Part shown: positions 10,538 to 20,953 of the stretch, piece by piece
Layout of the letters: each line of letters opens with the position of its first letter
How positions within the stretch are numbered: position 1 is the first letter of the stretch
Source: Trichoplax sp. H2
Taxonomy: Eukaryota > Placozoa > Uniplacotomia > Trichoplacea
DNA: 64,000 nucleotides
NCBI GenBank assembly: GCA_003344405.1
Contig: NOWV01000276.1
Coordinates: 1-64,000 of the forward strand
Direction of reading: 5' to 3'
Translations under genes and position numbers: made by a program
Notes under the pieces: generated by a model
Seen by the model: only the letters and a program-made list of their open reading frames with translations
Told to the model about the DNA's origin: nothing
Databases searched by the model: none

Positions 10538-12743
10538 TTATAGTTCAGTCTTCTTGGATTTTCTTTTCTTCCTTTTGTTTTTTTTAGATCTAGATTTTGA
10601 TTTCGATGACTGAGCCTTACTCTTTAGTTTATGGTCTAATTGTTCCTTATTCTGAAAACGGAGTAAGAGAATGTCAGCGAAATTTATCAGTTAATCTAAT
10701 TAAGTGTGGATATTCATTACCATATATAAACTTTTGTAATTATAACGAAAGTGTACATTTCTGACATAACAGTATGCATAAGTACATCTTATATACGACA
10801 AAGGACTACACGCGGCACATGGCACATATTTTGCTGTACTGCAGTTTTACTTATGAATAACTAACTGGATATTACCATTTTCTCACGATCATTTTCTTTC
10901 TTGCTATAGGGATTAACATAGTTAGCATCTCTTGGAATAAGTTTCAACTCTTGAGACATCTATTCAAAATTTTCAATAAATAAAGCAGTGAAAATGTGTA
11001 ATACATTAATAAAATGAGCGGGAGGTTAAACACACTGAATAGAAATCCTTACTAAATTTAGTAATTTCTTGTGTGGACCATGGAATATTGAAACAGAATC
11101 ATTACAAAATCCGACACTCCAGTGAATGGCATATCTCCATTCTGTTTTCCTATCATATATCTTAAATACATAAGATAAAAGTCCTAAATACTCATAATAA
11201 CTATGCAAGTAACCGCATCCATTGTTATCACGGAAAATGATACGTAATATAAGATGTCAATCGTTTAAAGAGGCTAAAGCGGTCGGATGCAGAAGTTATA
11301 GGAAATACTCCTCGATGTAAGATTGCATTTAAATATATCAATAACCAACTATCATGGATGACATATAAAAATATAGCATTATTTGATGCAAAGTTAAGTA
11401 TAAGTCTACCAGTAAAGTGGGTGCTACAGTAACTAGAAAAGACTTGAGCGAGCATCAGCTCATTGACTCACCTTATGAGTAATATCTGGTAATCTTAGGG
11501 CAATTTCACCGAAAAAGGCAGTATTTTCATATATCTTGGATATAGCTAATCAGATAGAAGTTACTATTACATAAGGCTAGTTAATGCGTTGATATCACTA
11601 CAAGGAAAGTAACGCAAGATGATCAACATAGCTTAACTAAAAATTTCAATACTACTATAGTACTGTATTGCACGAGTACGTTATTATTTATAACAAAGCT
11701 TCTATTTTGGTTCGAAATGAGAAAATGGGCATTTGTAGCTAACCATCACGAATTTTTTCATCTTTAGGGAAAGCCATCTCCGGTATATATCCAGTATCAA
11801 TAATGACAGCTTTCGATTCAAATAGTACCTATAATAAGGATAGGATACTGCTTTTAGTTGCAAGTCATTTTAGCCTACTTCGTACACGCAATGTTGAGTT
11901 ATACACAGACTAAATGTATACCATATATATCCATAGCTAGTAAGCTATGGATGACGAAAGTAGAATTGAGCAATGGAGACTACCGTAGTTGCCTTTAAAA
12001 TTGTTAAATTGATGCCATCACTTTATCCCTTAAAACTAGTAACCATAAGCGCTACTATGTGAACTCAAAAACAGACCTCAAAGATTTTTTGAATCATTGC
12101 TTCCGCCATTTTGTATTGCTTGGTGTAGGTCTTGAACTTGCTTATTGCGATTAGAGCATCGGTTTGTTGCCTACGTCTCAATGCGAATAATTTACGATCT
12201 GCTAGCCCATTTGTACGACAATAGTACAAGTATATCAATGGCATTAGAGCAAATACCAAGTTAACGAAAATAACCACGAGAGCGAGCAATAAAATAAAGG
12301 AATATTTTAATGTGAGAGTATCTATTCCTTTACACGACTACTGTGTATTTTAATATCAAAAGATGTCAGCATACGCATTCCTCTGTGATTTCGACTACGT
12401 GTTGTAGCCTCCAAAATAGGCGTTATAAGCTCATCTACAAGTAACAACTCGTCATTGCTAATTACTGTATTTTTTCTACACGTAACTGCGCGAAATTGTA
12501 ACAAAATAACAACTTAGTCACACTTATAAAGATACAAGCCAGTAGCTGGGATTCATCCTCTTTGAGCTTGTGATTGTCAAGACGTTGTTGGCTTGGACTA
12601 GTGGTCGCATTGGTGGTTGGATCGTCGCTGGTATTTGTGGAAGAATCCTTTAAAGGCCATACCAAAACAGCGAAAGAAAGTATGACAACGATAGCGTAAT
12701 ATCGCACCAACATACTGGATAATTTGGAGGCTACAATCACCAA
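10538..12743 (-). CDS. CCDC134: CCDC134 orthologue, ER-retained/secreted protein ending KTEL
   Basis: Seven coding exons on the minus strand: 12743-12536, 12198-12077, 11828-11744, 11545-11472, 11160-11053, 10959-10876 and 10651-10538 (795 bp, 264 aa). A second ATG at 12713 would give 254 aa with a cleaner signal peptide (VRYYAIVVILSFAVLVW). After a Ser/Thr/Asn-rich linker come blocks that align with human CCDC134 almost without gaps: YRKLFALRRRQQTDAL, FPKDEKIRDA, YENTAFFGEIALRLP, WSVGFC, GPHKKLLNLMSQEL and DANYVNPY. The last exon encodes a Lys/Ser/Arg-rich tail ending KTEL, an ER-retrieval-type signal (human ends QSEL, from memory). One donor (GAG|GTCTGT, end of exon 2) is weak, but phase and alignment support it. 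In animals CCDC134 is an ER-lumen factor and secreted regulator. The gene lies head to head with AGK and in tandem with a paralogue at 4.6-7.6 kb. Confidence 0.92.
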
Positions 12744-13673
12744 TCACTCCAAATCAACAAGAATCCACGTCAATAAATCAATCAATGTCCTTATTCTTCA
12801 ACAGTAACCTCTGCAATCAAACGTTCAAAATGTTCATTGATAATCCCAAAACTACAAATGACAGTGTTCAGTTGTTGCAACAACTACCTTTCCAAATACA
12901 GAAGTTATTGTCCAGTTTTTATTCCTTTCTCTACAGTAACCTTTCTCTCTTTCTAACTTTGAATGAATCCTCCATAGTAGCCGTGCCTTCTAGGTGCTTG
13001 CTGCCTAGTAATCTACAATTGCACACAGCGAGTTTACCATGGTGACGAGCATTGTACAGTACAGTACAGTATAGTACATGTGGACAATACGGCACTGTCT
13101 CGTACAGTACCGTACAGTACATTGTACTGTAATTATTACGGTTGACTGTACTGTACAGTACAGTACTGTATGCAGAACTGTACTGTACACCGCTACCGTA
13201 TATTTGTTCGATTGTAGTACTGTACACTGTACAGACCATCCGCGAGCTAAAGGATCACCTGCTAGCTTGAAATTGCAAATCCAAGGCTGCAGACTTGATG
13301 CTCTACATGAATTCATTCGCATCTTGCAAGTTCTAATCTGTCTTTACACTCCATGACTTTTGAAAACGAGTCGAATGCTTAATCTTCTGGCGTATTGAAG
13401 GTGTCATCAGAAGGAAGTAAGTGTCATATTACATGCGTAGTACTATGGCATATCGTTGGATGTCCTTATTAACGTACTGTGTTGTTTCATCTTGCAGTCG
13501 TGCTAGCCTGCAAGATCATCGCTTGGAAGCTGTTGAAATACTTGTTTCTACCATCCGAAAAACGAGATAGAGATCAAATTCATCTGTTCTACATAGTCGA
13601 TCGTGTTGTATTGTTGTTGAATCATTAATTAAATAGTGGTCTTGTGGGGTATGGTTGCATTCGATCGAGAAAT
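12744..13673. promoter_or_regulatory. Head-to-head intergenic region of CCDC134 (-) and AGK (+)
   Basis: 930 bp separate the two start codons, so the segment must hold both promoters and 5' leaders. Its centre (13,048-13,240) is the palindrome array listed separately. A CTTGCAG at about 13,491-13,497 could be the acceptor of a 5'UTR intron of AGK. Overlapping short frames on both strands here come from the array and are not taken as genes. No clear TATA box was found. Confidence 0.5.
13048..13240. repeat. Second array of GTACTGTAC/GTACAGTAC palindromes
   Basis: About a dozen copies of GTACAGTAC, GTACTGTAC and near variants lie in 190 bp, in both orientations, including the self-complementary CTGTACTGTACAGTACAG near 13,146-13,163. 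The layout matches the array at 931-1150 upstream of RPL9, but the sequences between the motifs are not copies of each other. This suggests selection or recurrent growth of the motif rather than simple duplication. Confidence 0.75.
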
Positions 13674-16600
13674 ATGAATCACGGAGTCTTTTATACGTTG
13701 AGAAAACACTGGAAAAAATCCACATTTGCTGCCATTGCTGCTGTTTATGGAATACATTTCATGACGCAAAAGCATAGGTATAAATCTTGTGTGTAACTTG
13801 TCATACCAACGTTAATGTCAAGCTGGGCTTTACAGACGATCTTTCGGATTAGTTTTACTAAAATAACAAGTATCATCCATTTAAAATTAATGAATGGTAC
13901 AAAAATTCAATTGGTTGACTATGATGCGCGTACTATATCAACTTCAAATGCGTTCTCTCATAGCAGCATTACATTGGACAAAGTACAGTAGTTTCGTAAT
14001 AAGCTGAAAGTACGAAAACTTTATGAAATTATTATGAGAATGCAATATTGCAGTGGATGTTCTGTATATACACGATACGAACTTTAAATTTAGATACAAT
14101 CTTACACGCCAGGTCGTTAAACCAACTCGTTCTGTAAGCTGAAACTTCGGAAACTTCATTGGTTTAGTCTAACCTTCAGACATAATCTTGTGTATGTCAT
14201 CGTTGGACTACTTAGTTCTTAAAGCTGTGATTACTACTTGACAACTTTGCCTTCCAGTTTGTCTAGACGGAGAGCTATTGTAACACTTTGTAACTATCCG
14301 TGAAGGCGTGATTAAATATGCTCGAATAATATTCTTGCAAGTTCAATATACATTTTGCAGTGTTGTACACAAAGACAGTAAATCGTATGTCCAGTAGCAC
14401 AATTTATCAAAGTGTCAGCAGTGATTTTCTATAGAGATAGTCTCTAAATACCGTCGTTGTGCGTTAGCACTTTCTTAATCACTCCCTTTATTATACTTAG
14501 AGCTAATATTGTCAGAAGAAGATTATGCCAAGAGGCAGTGGTAAGAAGCACATTTTTATTACAATTACAAAATCCATTTAAATCTTTATCCTGCGGATTA
14601 ACTGCAGCAATTTATCACCATTATTAGCAATATGGTAGACAGACTATCAAATCGACGGCAAAGCAGCGTCGAGTTGTGGTATTTTTTAATCCGAAAGCAG
14701 GCAGCGGGTATGTTAGCCAATCTGCTAGTATCATCGTAAGATTGTTCTGTCTTACATAAAATGATAATTAATCAATCAATTAATAAATACACGTATGTTA
14801 TAGCATTTCATAGTATACGTACGGAATACTTAAAAATGTTATTTTTGCATTGCGGTGGGAAAATTTACAGAAAAACTAGAAAATTGTTGAAAGATGACGC
14901 CGTACCAATCTTTAACCTTGCTGGGATTGATGTTATTTATATCGAGGTAATTTATCATTACAACGCAACTTTTAATCTGTGTTTGAATGCGGTAATTAAT
15001 AATCGCTTCGTCGAATTATTCTACCAAATATTAGCTTGATTATGTTGGTCAAGCCAAAACCTTGGTAAATTATTTAGATGAAACTACCGATACTATAGTA
15101 ATAGCTGGTGGCAGTGGCACAGTAATGGAGGTACCGTATAAGCAACTTACTAAATCTCATTTTCTATAGATATAACAATGAGTCCATCATAATTATGGCA
15201 GCACTGTTAAGTTTTTATTTCGTTTATAACATAGGTAATTACTGGATTACTAACCAAGTACGATGAGGTATATAACTGCTAAAGTCGTATCCATATTTCC
15301 TATTAAATTAGATTCTTTTGTCAGCATAACCAAAATCAATTTTTGGGCTTTCGGTATTGCTAAATGATAGGAATCGAAACAGTGTCCGCTACCAATTGGT
15401 ATTATACCTCTAGGAGATGAAAACACACTATTTGAGAAATTATTACCCGATCGTTGTAAGAATATACCCAAAGCCAGGTTGTGCACTTCGATTAGAAACA
15501 CATGAAAACGTTCAATGAAAAATAGCCAATTTCAATTTAACCTCAGTGTCTTTACACTAGTGTACACTGAAGTAATTATTCTACAAAAATTTCCTGTTTA
15601 ACGTATAGAATTATCGGCGAGGCCGCCTTATCTATTGTCAAAAAGGAGAGTAGGATGATTGATGTAATGAAAATTAGCCCTCAAGAATCTGGTAAAACTA
15701 TATATTCTCTATCATCTGTTAAATGGGGAATTTTTAGAGACATCGCCAGCGATTACGACAGGTTAAATTCTTTCTAGATTATACCACAAAATATTACCGT
15801 TTTAAAATTAGCTATTTCTCTTCTGTAGATACTGGTTATTTGGACCTTTAAAGAAACGCATGGCTTATATTGCCCCAGTTTTATTTGTATGTCTGATATG
15901 TTTTAGTATTAATTGCGGTCCAATTTGATAATATAATTGAAGGTAACTCATTGAGCTATCTTAAATATTTCAATCAATAGAATTGGCCTCCAAAGTATAG
16001 TATTGATATAGGTTTCGGCGCATCCGATAATCAGAAAAGCTTGAAAAACAACGACATAAAGGATACCATTGATAACAATCCGATGATTAAAGAAATAAAC
16101 AAAAATATTAAAACATTTAATAGCTTTCAAATTGAAATTGATGCAAATCAAACCAAAGTAATTCAATAAACTTGAATTTATGCCTATTTTCTTATTTGAT
16201 CATTATGTAAGTTGATTATTTATATTTAACAGAATCTTGCTGTTTCTATTTGGCCTGAAATTATCGATAAAAAAGAATTTATCTTAAAGGGGTAAGTTAG
16301 AATAGATTTTAAAATTTCATTTTGTACTGATCAAGGTGTTAAATGCGTATGCTCAATAAAAACAGGTGGCAGCAAATAAACCAGAAACATTCGGAAAATA
16401 ATACTGAAAGTATGTCTTAAGACGTAGCCCTTACTGTAGCTAGCCGTAGATATATCTGATGGTCTTATGGTTCATTCTGATACTTAACTATATTGCAATT
16501 AAAATTTTAAATTGTAGAGCTGAAAACATTAACACCCAGCGAAATATTTTTACGACCGTCAAGGAATGTAAGTTTATTCTATAATTTACGAAGTCTCAAG

Positions 16601-16762
16601 AATGAGGTTACTACATAGTTTAGAAGTAATTATACTCAATTATAGACTTTGTGAATTTGCTTGCAGGACATGTGGTATACCATTGATGGAGAAGATTATG
16701 AAGCTTATCCAATACTGATCAAATTATTGCCTAACCATATTCAAATGTATTACCCTAGTTAG
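13674..16762 (+). CDS. AGK: Acylglycerol kinase (mitochondrial lipid kinase / TIM22 subunit) with altered GGDGT motif
   Basis: Fourteen exons: 13674-13777, 14516-14540, 14628-14707, 14871-14946, 15035-15130, 15235-15267, 15371-15477, 15609-15761, 15829-15886, 15981-16157, 16233-16291, 16366-16409, 16518-16567 and 16667-16762. This gives 1158 bp and 385 aa (human 422). All introns are GT-AG with matching phases. AGK phosphorylates mono- and diacylglycerol at the inner mitochondrial membrane and is a kinase-independent part of the TIM22 translocase. Residues 1-32 match the human N-terminus (TLRKHWKKSTF plus a hydrophobic membrane segment). The kinase domain starts with VVVFFNPKAGSG (59-70), continues with LDYVGQAKTLV, then IVIAGGSGTVMEV, PIGIIPLGDENTLF, VKWGIFRD and YWLFGPLKKRMA. 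It ends with IDGEDYEAYPILIKLLP. The signature GGDGT is GGSGT (Ser122), which may impair catalysis. Exon 2 is only 25 bp but joins RRLCQEAV to QYGRQ exactly as in homologues. Confidence 0.93.
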
Positions 16763-17474
16763 AGTTCTACGTTGAGCATTTTCTTACAATTCTTTGTTTT
16801 CGTCAATAAGATCTTGACGTTGTAACAAATAAGTAGTGTAAAATTATTCCATGTAACGGTTGACTATTAGCTAGGTGATGCCTACTGTACGACATACGAA
16901 GTAAGATATTTTATCTAAATATAGGAATTTTCCATTCAAACAAATGATAAATTTTAATTATGGTTGATATTTAAATTATTCTGCATCTAGCAAAACTTTA
17001 ATCTTAATCATTATTGAGATTGATCAACTTTACCTATTGTTTCATTGGCGGTAAAGATCCACAATACGCTATTGAGTGTAACGGAACCAAGGAGATTACT
17101 CGTATTTTGTTCGATGGAGCGTTATGATACATTGTAAAACTTTAATAACTCAAGATCATGATTCAGTAACTTCAAAACCTCAACTCATCTAGCTAGATAT
17201 TTTTTATGATTGTGCTATGATTCGTGACTGGCAGCTCATCTACGCATTAAATATTTCGTACGAAAATTTTTTCATATTGCTCTTGTATAATTGCAAGATA
17301 ACTGGGATCATGGTACTTCAAACAGAAGTTTTCAAGCAATATCTTCTCGCTTCGCGATTATAGCAACCTCGATAGAGGCATCGTAATCAAATGCGCGAAT
17401 GCAAATGTTAATAAAGTATTCACTAACTTTCGTGAATCAATTTGCTGCTTAATATTTATTTATGTATATGTACT
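16763..17474. other. 3' flank of AGK and intergenic DNA
   Basis: A+T-rich sequence between the AGK stop and the first solo LTR. No gene, RNA or repeat was recognised. Confidence 0.5.
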
Positions 17475-18102
17475 TGTCACAAAACAGCTTTGCAAAAAGA
17501 TAACGTAATGTACGATCAGTAAGTCAATTCCTTGAACCACGTATCAAGGAACGATATCTGCACTATTCAGAAACACTTGCTCTACTAGCAGACTACACAA
17601 AGACTTAAACGCCCCGTATTTTACGTTAAACACTAAGTTTGAAAATCCACTTTATTACACGATATACTGCATTTATATACTATTCCTCAATAGTTCATGA
17701 GTCATAGTTAATACGATTAACTTTGTAATCATGTACTGAATTAGATATTAAATATAGCTACTGCTCCTTAATGCAGACAACAGTATTTACGAACATAGAC
17801 ATCTGGTGACTAATACAGAATAGTCAGATTACGATATGTCCTATCATGGAACATTTCCACGATAATTTACTATCTACCATAAGTAAATTACAATCGCAAT
17901 GATTCGAACTGTAAGTACATGATTTGCATTACCTATTACAACCATTAATTTCAGTATGTGTATAAGTGTCGCTATCATAAAAAGCCAGTGCTATATCAAA
18001 ACACAGTATATCCAAATTAGAAGTTAACTAAATAAGGATAGGCTAACAGAATTATCCTAACATAGATATTTCTACTCTAATACAGTATATAACACTGTCA
18101 CA
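17475..18102 (+). mobile_element. Solo LTR, family 1, copy 1 (628 bp)
   Basis: Starts TGTCACAAAACAGC and ends CACTGTCACA. The flanks are a perfect 5-bp target duplication, GTACT (17,470-17,474 and 18,103-18,107). TG...CA ends plus a 5-bp duplication are the mark of an integrase-inserted LTR retroelement (Ty3/gypsy, Ty1/copia or BEL). A TATATAC box is inside near 17,676. There is no coding sequence next to it, so it is a solo LTR left by LTR-LTR recombination. This copy is the most diverged of the family (for example its last bases are TGTCACA rather than TGTAACA) and is probably the oldest. Confidence 0.88.
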
Positions 18103-18107
18103 GTACT

Positions 18108-20312
18108 TAGCAGATATAAAATGTACATTGCACGCTGCACGGGTCTGTTATAAGGGAAATTAAATAATTTGGAAGTACAAAAAATGTTTGTAGGAAGATA
18201 TCTTAATGCTCTATCCATTAACATGATACCTGGACGCAATATAGACTTAAAGTAAAGGCAAGACAATAACTGTATAAATGTGCAGCGTATATGCAACAAT
18301 CTTTTCAAATCAGGAACACTTGTCAAGTTACGGAGTTTTGAAAGGAACTATCAGCGTACACTATATCTAGGTATACTGGCTATACACAACGCCTTGATCT
18401 ATCGAGTATTCGATCGCTCGTTCCTGGATCTAAAAAAGAAATTTTTATTCGACATTGAATTGGATTATCCATATTTGAACTTTCATTAGCCAAGTACAAG
18501 TTTGACTGAATCAGTCCTGATACTTGATAATAATGCCGGATTTATTGCGACTGTAAAGTAATTCTCAATTATAATTATCACTAATAATACTCTTGAGAAT
18601 AGTTAATCCTTCTTAAGTACATAAATACCTTTTTTTCACTTAGTTAAACTGTAAAATACGCTTCTAAGTTAACATAAGAACCAACCAGAACCTAAGGCAT
18701 TAAAATGTAAGGCTTCCACAACGCATACTAATGCCTACATTGCAAGCGAGCTATAATAACATTATTGCGGTATAAATGAGTACTACTTAATTTCGTGGAA
18801 TTTTTTAGCGAAATTTTACCTTCGTTACGGTCACGTTAGCATTACAATGTGATAGCATATTTTAGCATTGGTTAATCTCGAAATCACAAAGTTTTTACCA
18901 TGTTATTCGAGTTTTAATAAATACTATGTTTTTATTCTTTACTCCCCAATACATAAAACTTTTACCACTGGTATGTTATCTTACAATTTATGCCTAGGCT
19001 TATAGAAACTGAGTATCCAAACGGCCGAAAATTAGAATAGTATCATAAAACATTGGTAACAGCATTTCGTCGCACATGCCATGGTTTCTTTCCCTGTAAA
19101 GCAACTTTAATTTCTACCCTAGAATTCGAATTATGTTCAATTACTCTTACAATGTGATACTAAGTAAGTACACGAAATTTCCAAATGCTAGAATTACTTT
19201 ATAATCAATGATTACAGCTACAGTTTTAGTTGAAATACGTATTTAATTCAATTACTCACTTGCTAACATTAATTTCCACTCTCAAATTTGTAATACTATG
19301 TTGCATGGTGAATATACTATGATACTAAAATAGTGATATGAATGTTTATAACGGCTTTGCCCTTATAACGATTTTAATCTGCTGACCTACTGAAGTTAGT
19401 TTTCTTTCTGGAATTTGTACCGTAATATTAAATTTTTACTATACGTGATATTAAAAAGAAGGCACGAAATCTTACATAGCAGAATTTACTTTGACATTTA
19501 TTTAATTTCCACTCTGGAATTCGCAATGCCATAATACGTCGCAAATATACCTGCGAATTTGTGACAGTAAAATATGAGCGCGAAATGATATCGAATAGTT
19601 AACTCTTAATTTAAATCGGTATGCTCATTACTAGTCCTACATTCCGAGTGTTTTATTTAGAAATAATCAATTCCCAGTTAGCTTAAACTTTGAATTAAAA
19701 TAATAACCGTAGAAACCCCAATAAAGCTAAAGGATCGCGAATGATAATTAAGCATTACAGAGTTAACGACTATGATAAAATTTAAGTATTTATCATTTCT
19801 TTATAGCAGCAATTTCTCGTTAATTTTTTTAAGAAAAAGTAGCTACACAGTAATTTAGAGCAGACATTCAATAATCTTGCCATTCCGGTACCTCATTTGC
19901 TTCATTAACTAGCTAAAATCATTTCTTATGATCATATAATTCAACTAAATGATATTACACGATAAAAATCCATAAAAATTCACCCAGAATGAAATATTTA
20001 TTTAAATAATTTGTATAATTTTAAAACTCAGCCGAATAAAATTTTTTTTACTAGTCTTTCTTAATCTCATTTAATTAAAGATAACTTCGTCACACAAGAA
20101 TCAATCATTCGTAATAATTTCATATCTTACAATATAATTTCGTAACATTTCTTATCACATTTGCAATTATTCTAGCGTATATTAGTACTATAGCGGAATC
20201 ACTTCAACCCCAGTATAAATTATAAAGATTATCCAATGTTTAACTTTGATATAAATCCAAGGATGATCTAGACATTGATTACATAGGCCATTGCTGATTA
20301 AAAGATGACAGA
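18108..20312. other. Gene-poor DNA with degenerate repeats
   Basis: No gene recognised; a 69-codon frame at 18,280-18,489 (+) directly after the LTR has no known domain. Between about 19,105 and 19,610 a loose repeat recurs near 19,108, 19,270, 19,395 and 19,502. It has an (A)TTTCYACYCTGGAATT-like head followed by a TGATACTAAA-like block. The spacing is about 110-160 bp and the copies are strongly diverged. Confidence 0.4.
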
Positions 20313-20317
20313 TGTTC

Positions 20318-20948
20318 TGTCACAAAACAGCTTTGCAACAAGATAACGTAATCTATGATCAATAAGTCAATTCCTTGAACCACGTATCAAGGAACGATAT
20401 CTGCACTATCACAAACACTTTTGCTCTACTAGCAGACTACACAAAGACTTAAACGCTTTGTATTTTACGTTAAACACTAAGTTGGACAATTCTTCTTTAT
20501 TTCACGATATACTGCATTTATATACTATTCCTCAATAGTTCATGAGTCATAGTTAATACAATTAACATTAGAATCATTTACTGAATTAGATATTAATTTT
20601 AGCTACTGCTCCCTTAATGCAGACAACAGTATTTACGAACATAGACATATAATGACTAATACAGAATAGTCAGATTACGATATGTCCTATCACGGAACAT
20701 TTCCATGATAATTTACAATCTACCATAAGTAAATTACAATCACAATGATTCGAACTGTAAGTAGATGATTTGCATTCCCTATTATAACTATTAATTTCAG
20801 TATGTGTATAAGTGTCACTATCATAAAAAGTCAGTGCTATATTAAAACACAGTATATCCAAATTAGAAGTTAACTAAATAAGTATAGTCTAATAGAATTA
20901 TTCTAACATAGATATTTCTACTGTAATACAGTATATAACACTGTAACA
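20318..20948 (+). mobile_element. Solo LTR, family 1, copy 2 (631 bp)
   Basis: Starts TGTCACAAAACAG and ends CACTGTAACA. A perfect 5-bp target duplication TGTTC flanks it (20,313-20,317 and 20,949-20,953). It is nearly identical to the copy at 43,368-43,998 and to the pieces at 30,704, 31,403 and 55,892. No internal region or second LTR is adjacent. A 63-codon frame on the minus strand recurs at the same place in the 43.4-kb copy and simply reflects LTR identity. Confidence 0.9.
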
Positions 20949-20953
20949 TGTTC

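Noticed and set aside
12931-13356. Overlapping frames on both strands rich in Tyr/Cys/Thr/Val in the AGK/CCDC134 spacer (and likewise at 811-1243)
   Set aside because: They are translations of the GTACTGTAC palindrome arrays; no start context, splice structure or domain supports them.
17475-18102. The 630-bp repeat as a MITE or other DNA transposon
   Set aside because: Ends are TG...CA with 5-bp target duplications and almost no terminal inverted repeat beyond a few bases; this fits LTRs better. Transib elements also make 5-bp duplications but have CAC-type ends.
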